Assembly (NCBI RefSeq): GCF_900637205.1
Contig: NZ_LR134355.1
Span: 3,224,001-3,288,000 of the forward strand
Direction of reading: 5' to 3'
DNA: 64,000 nt
DNA from: Mycolicibacterium chitae
GTDB taxonomy: Bacteria > Actinomycetota > Actinomycetes > Mycobacteriales > Mycobacteriaceae
The translations under genes and the position numbers were made by a program. Positions 7,843 to 19,137 of this stretch are shown in pieces (positions within the stretch are counted from its first letter, which is position 1; the number at the start of each line of letters is the position of its first letter). Under the pieces are notes generated by a model, which worked only from the letters and a program-made list of their open reading frames with translations, was not told where the DNA came from and did no database searches.

Positions 7843-10164
7843 GTGGCAAGAGCGAAGGTGGGACCGACCCTGGCAGCGATGAGCGCGGTGGCGCTCGTGG
7901 CGGCCGCCTGTTCCTCCGGTGAACCGGAACCGGAACCGGACCCGCGACCGGCAGCCCCCCTCGCCACCTCGCCCATCGACTGGAACCTGCCGGCCGCCGA
8001 GCGCTATCACCGGCTGGCCACCTACCCCGTCTACCTCAACCGTCCGCCCGCCGAACCCGCCGAGACCGAGACCGTCGCGGAGATCTCGGCGGTCACCGAG
8101 GACGGCAACACCGTCATCTACACCGACGCCACCGCCAAGCGGGTGGGATTCGTCGACATCACCGATCCGGCCAACCCAGCGGGCCGGGGCACCCTGTCGC
8201 TGGCCGAACTCGGCAACGCCGACGATCAGCCCACCTCGGTGGCCGTGGCCGGCGAGCACCTCATCGTCGTCGTCGACACCACCGGCGGGGATTTCGCCAA
8301 CCCGTCGGGTCGCATCGACGTGGTGCGCATCGCCGATCGCAGCCGCGTGCACAGCATCGACCTTGGCGGACAACCGGATTCGATCGCGGTCAGCCCCGAC
8401 GGGTCGTTCGCCGCGATCGCCGTCGAGAACCAGCGCGACGAGGAGTTCACCCCGGACGGGGGCGACGAGGGCGACCTGCCCCAGCCGCCAACAGGATTCG
8501 TCACCATCGTCGACCTCGACGGCGCACCGCAGGACTGGTCGGCCCGCAAGGTCGAATTCGACGTCGAGGCTGCCCGCGCGGCCGGCCTGGACACGCCAGC
8601 GGACCTCGAACCCGAGTACGTCGCCGTCAACTCGCGCGGCCAGATCGCGGTGACCCTGCAGGAGAACAACGGCATCGCCGTCATCGACGGCCCGACCGGT
8701 GAGGTCCGCTCGATCTTCTCCGCCGGCACCCAGTCGGTCGAGGGCATCGACACCGCCGAGGACGGCACCATCGACCAGACCGGCTCCATCACCGACACCC
8801 CGCGGGAACCGGACGCGATCGCCTGGGCCGACGACACCCACGTCGCGACCGCCAACGAGGGCGACTGGAAGGGCGGCACCCGCGGCTGGACCGTGTTCGA
8901 CACCACCACCGGCGAGGTGGTCTGGGACGCGGGTAGCTCGTTCTCCGAACTGGCCGTGCTGACCGGGCTGCACATCGAGAGCCGCGCCGAGGCCAAGGGC
9001 CCGGAGCCCGAGGGCCTCGCGGTCACCGAGATCGACGGGCGCCCGGTGGCGCTGGTGGGCTCCGAGCGCAGCAACTTCGTCGCGGTCTACGACATCAGCG
9101 ACGTCACCGAGCCGGTGTTCCGCCAGGTCCTGCCGGCCACCAACGGCCCCGAAGGGCTGCTGCCGGTCCCCCAGCGCGACCTGTTCGTCATCGCCTCCGA
9201 GGCCGACGACGCCGAGGCCCGAATCCGCGCCGCCGTCACCGTTTACGGCTACGGCGAACAGTTCGAGGCCGACGGCGGGGTGCCCCCGTTCCCGTCGATC
9301 GTCTCCGGTGCCGTCGACGGCGTGCCGATCGGCTGGGGCGCGCTCGGCGCGCTGAGCGCCGACCCGTCGGACGAGAACCGGCTCTTCACCGCGACCGACG
9401 ACGCCTACGGGCCCGCACGGGTGCTCGGCGTGGACGTTTCGGTGACGCCGGCGCTGATCGACCGCGAGATTGTCATCACCGACGACGGCGAGCCCGTCAC
9501 CCTGGACATCGAGGGGCTGGCCGCGCACCCCGACGGCGGGTTCTACCTGGCCGTGGAGGGCTCCGAGGGCGCGGACAACGAACTGGTGCGGGTGGCCGCC
9601 GACGGTGCGATCAGCGAGCGGATCGCGCTGCCGGCCGACATCGCCGACGCGTTGGGCAGCCAGGGCCTCGAAGGGGTCGCGGTCGACGGCGACACCGTCT
9701 GGGTCGCGCTGCAGCGCGAACTGTCCACCGACCCGGCGGGCATCGCCCGGATCGGCAAGTACACCGCCGAGACCAGTGAATGGCAGTGGTATGGCTACCA
9801 ACTGGAGACCACCGAGCATCCGGACGACTGGATCGGCCTGTCCGAGATCGTCGTGCACGACGGCGCCCTGCTGCTCGTCGAGCGCGACAAGCTCAATGGC
9901 CCGGACGCCCGCGTGAAGGCGCTCTACTCCGTGGCGATCCCCACCGACGCCGGGGTCACCGGCGCCGACGAGCAACCGCAGGTGCTGACCAAGACCTTGG
10001 CGCGCGACCTGCTGCCGGATCTGCGCGCCACCAACGGCTGGGTGCAGGAGAAGGTCGAGGGCGCCGCCGTGGCCGGCAACGGGAAGCTGTACGTGGTCAC
10101 CGACAACGACGGCCTCGATGACGCCTCCGGCGAGACGGTGTTCCTGGAGATGATGGCACCATAG
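7843..10164 (+). CDS. Secreted lipoprotein with phytase-like (esterase-like) beta-propeller domains
   Basis: This 773-residue protein starts at a GTG with GGAGG 8 nt upstream. A short lipoprotein signal ends at the lipobox AAAC (C23), then an acidic Pro-rich linker. The first half (about 60-470) is a choice-of-anchor-I-type propeller with repeated ISPDG/VSPDGSFAAIAVENQRDE and TANEGDWKGG elements. The second half (about 480-770) matches the Phytase-like (PF13449-type) domain: GWGALGALSADPSDENRLFTATDDAYGP, DIEGLAAHPDGGFYLAVEGSEG and QGLEGVAVDGDTVW. Outer-surface attachment to the membrane is expected. Enzymatic activity is unproven in this family. The next gene starts 4 nt after the stop. PHO-box-like repeats upstream suggest phosphate control. 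Confidence 0.8.
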   Translation: MARAKVGPTLAAMSAVALVAAACSSGEPEPEPDPRPAAPLATSPIDWNLPAAERYHRLATYPVYLNRPPAEPAETETVAEISAVTEDGNTVIYTDATAKRVGFVDITDPANPAGRGTLSLAELGNADDQPTSVAVAGEHLIVVVDTTGGDFANPSGRIDVVRIADRSRVHSIDLGGQPDSIAVSPDGSFAAIAVENQRDEEFTPDGGDEGDLPQPPTGFVTIVDLDGAPQDWSARKVEFDVEAARAAGLDTPADLEPEYVAVNSRGQIAVTLQENNGIAVIDGPTGEVRSIFSAGTQSVEGIDTAEDGTIDQTGSITDTPREPDAIAWADDTHVATANEGDWKGGTRGWTVFDTTTGEVVWDAGSSFSELAVLTGLHIESRAEAKGPEPEGLAVTEIDGRPVALVGSERSNFVAVYDISDVTEPVFRQVLPATNGPEGLLPVPQRDLFVIASEADDAEARIRAAVTVYGYGEQFEADGGVPPFPSIVSGAVDGVPIGWGALGALSADPSDENRLFTATDDAYGPARVLGVDVSVTPALIDREIVITDDGEPVTLDIEGLAAHPDGGFYLAVEGSEGADNELVRVAADGAISERIALPADIADALGSQGLEGVAVDGDTVWVALQRELSTDPAGIARIGKYTAETSEWQWYGYQLETTEHPDDWIGLSEIVVHDGALLLVERDKLNGPDARVKALYSVAIPTDAGVTGADEQPQVLTKTLARDLLPDLRATNGWVQEKVEGAAVAGNGKLYVVTDNDGLDDASGETVFLEMMAP

Positions 10165-10168
10165 CCGG

Positions 10169-11356
10169 GTGACCGACGGCGATATCAGCACGAGGCGCCG
10201 TTGGTCGATGCTGGTGATCGCGTTGGCCGCGACGCTGTTCGCCAACGTCTTCATCAATGGCACCGCCTTCCTGATCCCGACGCTGCACAGCGAACGCGGG
10301 CTGGACTTCGCCCAGGCCGGCCTGATGGTCGCGATGCCCAGCTTCGGGATGGTGGTGACGCTGCTGGCGTGGGGCTACGTGGTGGACCGCATCGGCGAGC
10401 GGTTCGTGCTGGCCGCCGGTTCGGCGCTGACCGCGGCCGCCGCCCTGGGGGCCGCGTCAGTCGATTCGCTGCCCGCGGTCGCGGTGTTCCTGTTCCTCGG
10501 CGGCATGGCGGCGGCCAGCAGCAACACCGCCAGCGCGCGGGTGGTGGTGGGCTGGTTCCCGCCGCATCAGCGCGGGCTGGTCATGGGCATCCGGCAGACC
10601 GCCCAACCGCTCGGGGTGGCGTTGGGCGCCTTGGTGATTCCCCAGCTCGCCGAGTCCCGCGGGGTTTCGGCGGCGTTGCTGTTCCCGGCCGGGGTGTGCG
10701 CGCTGGCCGCGGTGATCACCGCCGTCGGGGTGCTCGATCCCCCGCGCCCGCCGCGCGCCGAGGCGCACCACACCGAACTCGCGAACCCCTACCGGGGATC
10801 GTCCACGCTGTGGCGGATCCACGTCGTCTCGGTGCTACTGGTCATCCCGCAGTCGCTGGTGTGGACCTTCACCCTGGTGTGGCTGATGGCCGACCGCGGA
10901 TGGTCGGCAGCCTCGGCGGGCGCCATCGTGACCGTCGCCCAGATCCTCGGCGCCGCAGGGCGAATCGCCGCCGGCCGCTGGTCGGACATCGTCGGCTCGC
11001 GGCTGGGCCCGGTCCGCATCATCGCGTTCGCGGCCGGGGTGTCGATGGGACTGCTCGCCCTGACCGATCACCTGGGCTCGTCGTGGGCCATCGCGATCAT
11101 GATGGTGGCCTCGACCGTGACGGTCTCCGACAACGGCCTGGCGTTCACGGCGATCGCCGAGATCGCCGGGCCGTTCTGGAGTGGACGCGCCCTCGGGATG
11201 CAGAACACCGCGCAGTTGTTCACCACCGGGGTGGTGCCGCCCGCCTTCGGCGCACTGATCGGGGTCGCCGGCTTCCCGGTGGCCTTCGCCGTGTGCGCGC
11301 TGTTCCCGCTGCTGGCAATGCCTTTGGTGCCGGTCGACGAGGACCCGCTGCGTTAG
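10169..11356 (+). CDS. Major facilitator superfamily transporter (Rv2994-like)
   Basis: This is a 395-residue MFS permease with 12 predicted membrane helices. The loop 2-3 signature is [23 protein letters not shown], and the repeat-half equivalent is [23 protein letters not shown]. The GTG at 10169 follows the lipoprotein stop by 4 nt, so the two are probably co-transcribed. The 3' end overlaps the convergent leuB by 4 bases. The substrate is not evident; this subgroup contains both efflux pumps and organic-anion importers. Confidence 0.87.
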   Translation: MTDGDISTRRRWSMLVIALAATLFANVFINGTAFLIPTLHSERGLDFAQAGLMVAMPSFGMVVTLLAWGYVVDRIGERFVLAAGSALTAAAALGAASVDSLPAVAVFLFLGGMAAASSNTASARVVVGWFPPHQRGLVMGIRQTAQPLGVALGALVIPQLAESRGVSAALLFPAGVCALAAVITAVGVLDPPRPPRAEAHHTELANPYRGSSTLWRIHVVSVLLVIPQSLVWTFTLVWLMADRGWSAASAGAIVTVAQILGAAGRIAAGRWSDIVGSRLGPVRIIAFAAGVSMGLLALTDHLGSSWAIAIMMVASTVTVSDNGLAFTAIAEIAGPFWSGRALGMQNTAQLFTTGVVPPAFGALIGVAGFPVAFAVCALFPLLAMPLVPVDEDPLR

Positions 11357-12363
11357 AGCCGGGCCCGGATCCGCTCGCCGACCTGCGCGGTGGACAGCCT
11401 CTCGTCGCCGCGGGTGGCCAGATGCTGCTCGACGGCCTTGTCGACGCGCTCGGCGGCACCCTCCTCGCCGATGTGCGCCAGCAGCAACGCCACCGACATC
11501 ACCGCGGCGGTCGGATCGGCGATGCCCTGGCCGGCGATGTCCGGCGCGCTGCCGTGCACGGGTTCGAACATCGACGGATTGGCGCCGGTGGCATCGATGT
11601 TGCCGCTGGCGGCCAACCCGATTCCGCCGCACACCGCGGCCGCGAGGTCGGTGATGATGTCGCCGAACAGGTTGTCGGTGACGATCACATCGAAGCAGCC
11701 CGGATCGGTCACCAGGTGGATGGTGGCGGCGTCGATGTGCTGATAGGCGACCTCGACGTCGGGGTACTCGCGGGCGACCTCGTCGACCACCCGCGCCCAC
11801 AGGCTGCCGGCGAAGGCCAACACGTTGGTCTTGTGCACCAGCGTCACGTGCTTGCGCCGCCCGGCGGCCCGCGCGAACGCCTCGCGCACCACGCGCTGCA
11901 CGCCGAACGCGGTGTTGACGCTGACCTCGGTGGCCACCTCGTGCGGCGTGCCGACCCGCAGGGCGCCGCCGTTGCCGGTGTAGGGCCCCTCGGTGCCCTC
12001 GCGCACCACCACGAAGTCGATCTCCGGGGCACCCGACAGCGGGCTGCTCACACCGGGATACAGCCGCGACGGGCGCAGGTTCACGTGGTGGTCGAGCGCG
12101 AAGCGCAGCTTGAGCAGCAGGCCCCGCTCGAGCACCCCGCTGGGCACCGACGGATCGCCGATGGCGCCGAGCAGGATCGCGTCGTGCTCGCGCAGTTCCT
12201 CGATGGTGGCCTCGGTCAACAGCTCCCCGGTGGCGTGATAACGCCGCGCCCCGAGGTCGTAGTCGACCTTCTCCACGCCCGGCAGGACGGCGTCGAGCAC
12301 CTTGGTCGCCTCGGCGATGACCTCCGGGCCGATGCCGTCACCGGCGATGATTGCCAACTTCAT
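11353..12363 (-). CDS. leuB: 3-isopropylmalate dehydrogenase
   Basis: LeuB oxidatively decarboxylates 3-isopropylmalate to 2-oxoisocaproate with NAD, the third leucine-specific step. The 336 residues show the family pattern: [19 protein letters not shown] at the N-terminus, [18 protein letters not shown], the substrate arginines in [19 protein letters not shown] and the Mg/NAD signature [19 protein letters not shown], then [21 protein letters not shown]. It lies 29 nt downstream of serA on the same strand and is probably co-transcribed with it. The length matches the short actinobacterial form. Confidence 0.96.
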   Translation of the reverse strand: MKLAIIAGDGIGPEVIAEATKVLDAVLPGVEKVDYDLGARRYHATGELLTEATIEELREHDAILLGAIGDPSVPSGVLERGLLLKLRFALDHHVNLRPSRLYPGVSSPLSGAPEIDFVVVREGTEGPYTGNGGALRVGTPHEVATEVSVNTAFGVQRVVREAFARAAGRRKHVTLVHKTNVLAFAGSLWARVVDEVAREYPDVEVAYQHIDAATIHLVTDPGCFDVIVTDNLFGDIITDLAAAVCGGIGLAASGNIDATGANPSMFEPVHGSAPDIAGQGIADPTAAVMSVALLLAHIGEEGAAERVDKAVEQHLATRGDERLSTAQVGERIRARL

Positions 12364-12392
12364 TTACGCCACCCCTTGTTTGCGGACCCAGG

Positions 12393-13979
12393 TCATGACA
12401 GGTCGACCACTTCCAGCGTCGTCGCCTCCACCGCGGACGCGATCGCGGTGCGGACGTCCTCGGGCACGTCGCGGTCGATCCGCAACATGATCGTGGCGCC
12501 CACGCCATCGGAATCTTGGCTGAGCTGGGCGGCCTCGATGTTGACGCCGGCCTCGCCGAGCAGCGTGCCGATCTTGCCCAGCGCGCCGGGCTGATCGCTG
12601 TAGTTGATGAGCAGGTTCTCGCCCTCGGCGCGCAGATCGAAGTTGCGGCCGTTGATCTGGACGATCTTCTCGACCTGCTGCGGGCCGGACAGGGTGCCGG
12701 ACACGTTGACCGCCGAGCCGTCGGCGTGCACCGTGCGGACGTCGACGACGCTGCGGTGATTCGGGCTCTCGGTGGCGGTCACCAGATCGGTGGTGACCCC
12801 GCGCACCTCGGCCAGCGCCGGCGCGTTGACGAAGGTCACCGGGTCGTCGAGGACCGTGGAGAACAGCCCGCGCAGCGCTGAAAGCTGCAGAATGCCAACA
12901 TCTTCCGAGGCCAGCTCGCCGCGCACCGCGACGGTCAGGTTGACCACCGGCTCGGCGGCCAGGGTGCCGACCAGCACGCCCAGCTTGCGCACCAGCTCCA
13001 GCCAGGGGGCGACCTCTTCGCCGACCGGGCCGCCGGCGACGTTGACCGCGTCGGGCACGAACTCGCCGGCCAGCGCCAACTGCACGCTGGCCGCGACATC
13101 GGTACCGGCGCGGTCCTGGGCCTCCTCGGTCGAGGCGCCCAGGTGCGGGGTGACGACCACCTGCGGCAGGTCGAACAGCGGGCTGTCGGTGCACGGCTCG
13201 GTGGCGAACACGTCCAGCCCGGCCGCGCGCACCCGGCCGGCGTTGATCGCGTCGGCCAGGGCCTGTTCATCGATCAGGCCGCCGCGGGCGGCGTTGACGA
13301 TGACCACGCCGGGCTTGACCTTGGTCAGCGCCTCGGTGCCGATCAGGCCGGCGGTCTCCGGGGTCTTGGGCAAGTGCACCGAGATGAAGTCTGCGCGGGC
13401 CAGCAGGTCGTCCAGCGGCATCATCTCGATGCCCAGCTGCGCGGCCCGGGCGGGCGGCACGTACGGGTCATACGCGATGATCTCGGTTCCGAACGCCGCC
13501 AGCCGCTGGGCCACCAGCTGCCCGATGCGGCCCAGGCCCACCACGCCGACGGTCTTGCCGAAGATCTCGGTGCCGGAGAACGACGAGCGCTTCCAGGTGC
13601 GCTCTCGCAGCGTGGCGTCGGCGGCCGGGATCTGCCGCGCGGCGGACAGCATCAGCGCCAGCGCGTGCTCGGCGGCGCTGTGGATGTTGGACGTCGGGGC
13701 GTTGACCACCAGGACGCCGCGCGCCGTGGCGGCGTCGACGTCGACGTTGTCCAGGCCGACGCCGGCGCGGGCGACGATCTTGAGCCGGGGCGCCGCGGCC
13801 AGCACCTCCTCGTCCACCGTGGTCGCCGAACGCACCAGCAGGGCGTCGGCCTCCGGCACGGCGGCCAGCAGCTTCTCACGGTCCGGACCGTCCACCCAGC
13901 GGATTTCGACCTGGTCCCCCAGGGCTTCCACGGTGGATGCGGCCAGCTTGTCGGCAATAAGTACAACGGGCAAACTCAC
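12393..13979 (-). CDS. serA: D-3-phosphoglycerate dehydrogenase
   Basis: SerA oxidises 3-phosphoglycerate to 3-phosphohydroxypyruvate, the first step of serine synthesis. At 528 residues it is the long form, like M. tuberculosis SerA1: a catalytic and NAD-binding core (VGVVGLGRIGQLVAQRLAAFG, Rossmann; NAARGGLIDEQALADAI; TPHLGASTEEAQDRAG with the catalytic His), an intervening domain (about 320-450) and a C-terminal ACT domain (LLINYSDQPGALGKIGTLLGEAGVNI) that senses serine. The GTG start lies 6 nt after TAGGCT, suggesting a leaderless mRNA. serB2 at 58.8-60.0 kb supplies the last step of the pathway. Confidence 0.97.
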   Translation of the reverse strand: MSLPVVLIADKLAASTVEALGDQVEIRWVDGPDREKLLAAVPEADALLVRSATTVDEEVLAAAPRLKIVARAGVGLDNVDVDAATARGVLVVNAPTSNIHSAAEHALALMLSAARQIPAADATLRERTWKRSSFSGTEIFGKTVGVVGLGRIGQLVAQRLAAFGTEIIAYDPYVPPARAAQLGIEMMPLDDLLARADFISVHLPKTPETAGLIGTEALTKVKPGVVIVNAARGGLIDEQALADAINAGRVRAAGLDVFATEPCTDSPLFDLPQVVVTPHLGASTEEAQDRAGTDVAASVQLALAGEFVPDAVNVAGGPVGEEVAPWLELVRKLGVLVGTLAAEPVVNLTVAVRGELASEDVGILQLSALRGLFSTVLDDPVTFVNAPALAEVRGVTTDLVTATESPNHRSVVDVRTVHADGSAVNVSGTLSGPQQVEKIVQINGRNFDLRAEGENLLINYSDQPGALGKIGTLLGEAGVNIEAAQLSQDSDGVGATIMLRIDRDVPEDVRTAIASAVEATTLEVVDLS

Positions 13980-13985
13980 CCGGAC

Positions 13986-13991
13986 AGCCTA
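13986..13991 (-). promoter_or_regulatory. -10 element (TAGGCT) of serA
   Basis: TAGGCT lies exactly 6 nt before the GTG of serA with no Shine-Dalgarno sequence, the leaderless arrangement that recurs in this window. Confidence 0.45.
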
Positions 13992-14042
13992 ATGGGCGGT
14001 AATTTCGGAGGCGAGGGCAGGAGCGCCCAGCCAGGAGTCGAT

Positions 14043-15473
14043 ATGGACGTCACGGTCGTCGGAAGCGGTCCCAACGGGCTGGCCGCGGCGGTGATCTGCG
14101 CGCGAGCCGGGCTTTCGGTGCGGGTCATCGAGGCCCAGCCGACGGCGGGCGGCGGCGCCCGCACCCTGGCCGACCCGGAGTTCCCGGGGGTCTCGCACGA
14201 CATCTGCTCGGCGGTGCACCCGCTGGCGCTGGCCTCGCCGTTCTTCGCCGAGTTCGACCTGCCCGGCCGGGTGTCGCTGGCCACCCCCGAGGTGTCCTAC
14301 GCCAACCCGATGCCGGGCCACCCGGCCGCCGTCGGCTATCGCGACCTCGACCGCACCTGCGCCGAACTCGACGACGGGGCCTCGTGGCGGCGGCTGCTGG
14401 GCCCGCTGGTCGAGGACTCCGAGAACGTGGTGGCACTCGTGCTCGGCGACAAGAGGTCGATCCCGCCGAGCATCACCGCGGCGCTGAAGATGGCGCCCCG
14501 ACTGCTGGTCCAGGGCAGCCCGGCCTGGAACACGCTGGCCGGCGAGGACGCCCGCGCGCTGTTCAGTGGTGTTGCGGCACACGCCATTTCGCGGATGCCC
14601 TCGATGGTTTCCGCCGGTGCCGGCCTGATGCTGGCCAGCCTGGCCCACGCGGTGGGCTGGCCGATCCCGGTCGGCGGCTCGCAGGCCATCCCCGATGCGC
14701 TGCTGGCCGACATGCGCGCCCACGGCGGCGAACTGGTGCTCGGCGAGGAGGTCACCGCCCCGCCGCCCGGCGTGGTGATCTACGACACCGCACCCACCGC
14801 ACTGCTCGACATCTACGGCGACCGGATGCCCGCCCGGTACGCCCGCACGCTGCGGCGCTACCGGTACGGGCCGGGCGTGGCCAAGGTCGACTTCGTGCTC
14901 AGCGGCGAGATTGGTTGGCGTGATTCGCGTTTGGCCGACGCCCCGACGCTGCACATGGGTGGCGAGCGGGCGATGATGGCGCGCGCCGAACGCGATGTCG
15001 CCGAGGGCCGGCACGCCGATTGGCCGATGATCCTGGCCGCGCTACCGCACCTGGCGGACCCGGGCCGCATCGACGCGCAGGGCCGCCGGCCGCTGTGGAC
15101 CTACGTCCACGTGCCCGCCGGTTCGCCGGTCGATCAGGCCGAGACCGTGACGGAGATCTTCGAGCGCTTCGCGCCCGGATTCCGGGACCTGGTGGTCGGG
15201 GTGCGCAGCGTGCCCGCCGCGCGCCTGTCGCAGCACAACGCCAACCTGATCGGCGGCGACATCGGGGTGGGCGGGGCCAACCTGTTCAGCGTGGCCACGG
15301 GCCCGGCGTTGCGCTGGAACCCCTGGTCGACGCCGATCCCCCGGGCTTACCTGTGTTCCTCGGCCGTGCCGCCCGGCAGCGGTGTGCACGGGATGGCGGG
15401 CTATTACGCGGCCCGCACCGTGCTGCGCCGCGAGTTCGGCCTGGACCTGCCCCCACTGACGAGTTCGGCGTGA
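14043..15473 (+). CDS. FAD-dependent NAD(P)/phytoene-desaturase-like oxidoreductase (Rv2997-like)
   Basis: This 476-residue flavoprotein of the amine-oxidase/CrtI fold has the dinucleotide-binding start MDVTVVGSGPNGLAAAVICARAG, then the E of the ADP-ribose site (VIEAQPTAGGGART), and the C-terminal FAD-covering segment GVHGMAGYYAARTVLRRE. Relatives desaturate carotenoids or act as retinol-saturase-like enzymes; the substrate here is unknown. AGGAG lies 7 nt before the ATG at 14043. Longer in-frame readings run antisense through serA and are rejected. The stop codon is embedded in the arm of a long hairpin (15461-15509). Confidence 0.88.
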   Translation: MDVTVVGSGPNGLAAAVICARAGLSVRVIEAQPTAGGGARTLADPEFPGVSHDICSAVHPLALASPFFAEFDLPGRVSLATPEVSYANPMPGHPAAVGYRDLDRTCAELDDGASWRRLLGPLVEDSENVVALVLGDKRSIPPSITAALKMAPRLLVQGSPAWNTLAGEDARALFSGVAAHAISRMPSMVSAGAGLMLASLAHAVGWPIPVGGSQAIPDALLADMRAHGGELVLGEEVTAPPPGVVIYDTAPTALLDIYGDRMPARYARTLRRYRYGPGVAKVDFVLSGEIGWRDSRLADAPTLHMGGERAMMARAERDVAEGRHADWPMILAALPHLADPGRIDAQGRRPLWTYVHVPAGSPVDQAETVTEIFERFAPGFRDLVVGVRSVPAARLSQHNANLIGGDIGVGGANLFSVATGPALRWNPWSTPIPRAYLCSSAVPPGSGVHGMAGYYAARTVLRREFGLDLPPLTSSA

Positions 15474-15509
15474 TCTCCCACGCTGTGTGTGGGAGATCAC
15501 GCCGAAGTC
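15461..15509. terminator. Long bidirectional hairpin between the flavoprotein gene and ilvC
   Basis: The arms at 15461-15481 and 15489-15509 form a 21-bp stem with one mismatch; the inner 15 bp are perfect (GGCGTGATCTCCCAC / GTGGGAGATCACGCC). The loop is 7 nt. The left arm contains the flavoprotein stop codon, and ilvC ends 8 nt beyond the right arm. It serves both convergent units. There is no T-run. Confidence 0.75.
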
Positions 15510-15516
15510 AGGTGTG

Positions 15517-17094
<1,578 letters not shown>

Positions 17095-17095
<1 letters not shown>

Positions 17096-18933
17096 CAGAC
17101 CTGATCCTCGTTGTCGAACAGCGGGCGGATGTCGCGGGCGGCCATGATCTCGTCGTTGCCGGTGCCGGCCGCGACCATGGGCCACACCTGCGCGTCGGCG
17201 CCGACGACGAAGTCGATCACGACGGGCCGGTCGTTGATGGCGCGGGCCGCCTTGATGACGTCCTCGACGTCTTCGGCTCGCTCACAACGCAATCCGACGC
17301 AACCCAGCGCCTCGGCCAGCTTGACGAAGTCCGGGATGCGCTGGCTGTGCGTGGCCAGGTCGGTCTGGCTGTAGCGCTCGCCGTAGAACAGCGTCTGCCA
17401 CTGCCGCACCATGCCCAGGTTGCCGTTGTTGATCAGCGCGACCTTGATGGGCGCACCCTCGATGGCGCACGTCGCCAGTTCCTGGTTGGTCATCTGGAAG
17501 CAGCCGTCGCCGTCGATGGCCCAGACCTCGGCCTCGGGCCGGGCCATCTTGGCGCCCATGGCCGCGGGGATGGCGAAGCCCATGGTGCCCAGACCGCCGG
17601 AATTCAGCCAGGTGCGCGGCTTTTCGTAGGAGATGAACTGCGCGGCCCACATCTGGTGCTGGCCGACCCCGGCGACGTACACCGCATCCGAGCCGGCGAT
17701 CTCGCCGAGCTTCTCGATGACGTACTCCGGGCTCAGGCTGCCGTCGCTCTGCGGGCCGTAGCTCAGCGGGTAGGTCGACCGGACCCCGACCAGGTACTCC
17801 CACCACTGATCCATCTTGATGTTGCCGGGCACGTCGTCGCGACGCAGCGCCGCGATCAGATCCGTGATGACAGCCTTGGCATCGCCCACGATCGGCACGT
17901 CGGCGTGGCGGTTCTTGCCGATCTCGGCCGGGTCGATGTCGGCGTGGATCACCTTGGCTTCCGGCGCGAACGAGTCCAGCTGACCGGTGACCCGGTCGTC
18001 GAACCGGGTGCCCAGCGCGATCAGCAGGTCGCTGCGCTGCAGGCCGGCCACCGCGGCCACCGTGCCGTGCATCCCGGGCATGCCCAGGTGCTGCGGATGG
18101 CTGTCGGGGAACGCGCCGCGGGCCATCAGCGTGGTCACCACCGGGATGCCGGTCAGCTCGGCCAACTCCAGCAGTTCGGCGCTGGCCTCACCGCGGATGA
18201 TCCCGCCGCCCACGTACAGCACGGGCTTGCGGGCCGCGGCGATCAGCTTGGCGGCCTCCCGGATCTGCCGGCTGTGCGGCTTGGTGTTGGGCTTGTAGCC
18301 GGGCAGATCGGTCTCCGGCGGCCAGCTGAAGGTGCACTGCCCCTGCAGGACGTCCTTCGGGATGTCCACCAGCACCGCGCCGGGGCGGCCCGACTTCGCG
18401 ATGTGGAACGCCTCGGCGATCACCCGGGGGATGTCGTCGCCGGTGCGCACCAGGAAGTTGTGCTTGGTGATCGGCATGGTGATGCCGGAGATGTCCGCCT
18501 CCTGGAAGGCGTCGGTGCCGATCAGGCCGCGACCGACCTGCCCGGTGATGGCCACCACTGGGATGGAGTCCATCTGCGCGTCGGCCAGCGGCGTGACCAG
18601 GTTGGTCGCACCTGGCCCGGAGGTCGCCATCATGACGCCGACCTTGCCGGTGGCATGCGCATAACCGCTGGCCGCGTGGCCGGCGCCCTGCTCGTGGCGC
18701 ACCAGCACGTGGCGCAGTTTCTGGGAATCGAAGAGCGGGTCGTAGACCGGCAGGACCGCGCCGCCCGGGATGCCGAAGATGGTGTCGACGCCCATCTCCT
18801 CCAGCGAACGCACCACCGACTGGGCGCCGGTCAGCTGCTGCGGTGGGACCCGATGGCCCGACCCGGAGGGGTTGTCGTTCGCGGGCTTGGCTGCGGTCAC
18901 CGATGCGGGTGGTCGCGTGGTGGGTGCGCTCAC
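17095..18933 (-). CDS. ilvB: Acetolactate synthase catalytic (large) subunit
   Basis: This is a 612-residue ThDP- and FAD-dependent enzyme that condenses two pyruvates, or pyruvate and 2-oxobutyrate. The catalytic Glu is in [15 protein letters not shown], the FAD-domain residues are in the middle third, and the ThDP-Mg motif is [29 protein letters not shown]. The GTG at 18933 with AAGGA 7 nt upstream gives the start MSAPTTRPP, similar to the M. tuberculosis protein. A longer frame would run back into the attenuator. The gene is preceded by a transcription-attenuation leader (18934 to about 19132) and is first in ilvBNC. Confidence 0.97.
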
Positions 18934-18992
18934 GATGTGTCCTTGCTCGTGTTCTGGGATGTCTTGTCGGTTGGGCGGTGCTTTGAGCAAAC

Positions 18993-19028
18993 AAAAAACC
19001 CCCGGTCAGCTGCTGCTGCACGAGGGTT
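18993..19028 (-). terminator. ilvB attenuator: intrinsic terminator
   Basis: On the minus strand AACCCTCG pairs with CGGGGGTT (8 bp with one G-T), enclosing a CAGC/GCTG mini-hairpin, and a run of six T follows. It sits 60 nt before ilvB and about 50 nt after the leader-peptide stop. An alternative pairing (CACGA of the upstream segment with TCGTG of the stem) could act as antiterminator. Confidence 0.8.
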
Positions 19029-19075
19029 GCGCGTCGATGCTCGTAGGCTCGGCCTGATCGTGGCCTCGCTAGACC

Positions 19076-19129
19076 TTACGCGGCACCAACGCGCCGGCTT
19101 ACTACTACGAGAATCTCGCGGGTGGTCAT
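19076..19129 (-). CDS. ilvB leader peptide (17 residues, Ile-Leu-Val-Val-Val)
   Basis: The peptide is MTTREILVVVSRRVGAA, followed by TAA. The central codons ATT CTC GTA GTA GTA give Ile-Leu-Val-Val-Val, exactly the three end-products of the operon it precedes. GTA is a rare valine codon at this GC content, which would strengthen stalling when charged Val-tRNA is scarce. No Shine-Dalgarno sequence precedes the ATG, and the promoter -10 is only 8 nt away, so the peptide is probably translated from a leaderless 5' end. Ribosome stalling here would favour the antiterminator over the hairpin at 18993-19028. Such ilvB leaders have been predicted in actinobacteria. Confidence 0.85.
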   Translation of the reverse strand: MTTREILVVVSRRVGAA

Positions 19130-19137
19130 AGCCCACG

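Noticed and set aside
7786..10263. 825-codon open frame on the minus strand
   Set aside because: It is antisense to the phytase-like lipoprotein; its composition is typical of GC-rich shadow frames and no family motif is visible.
10201..12594. 797-codon open frame on the plus strand
   Set aside because: It is in another frame of the MFS gene and antisense to leuB; both real genes have clear family signatures.
13143..14042. N-terminal extension of the flavoprotein upstream of 14043
   Set aside because: The frame stays open but is antisense to serA; the ATG at 14043 has a good ribosome-binding site and starts the Rossmann motif.
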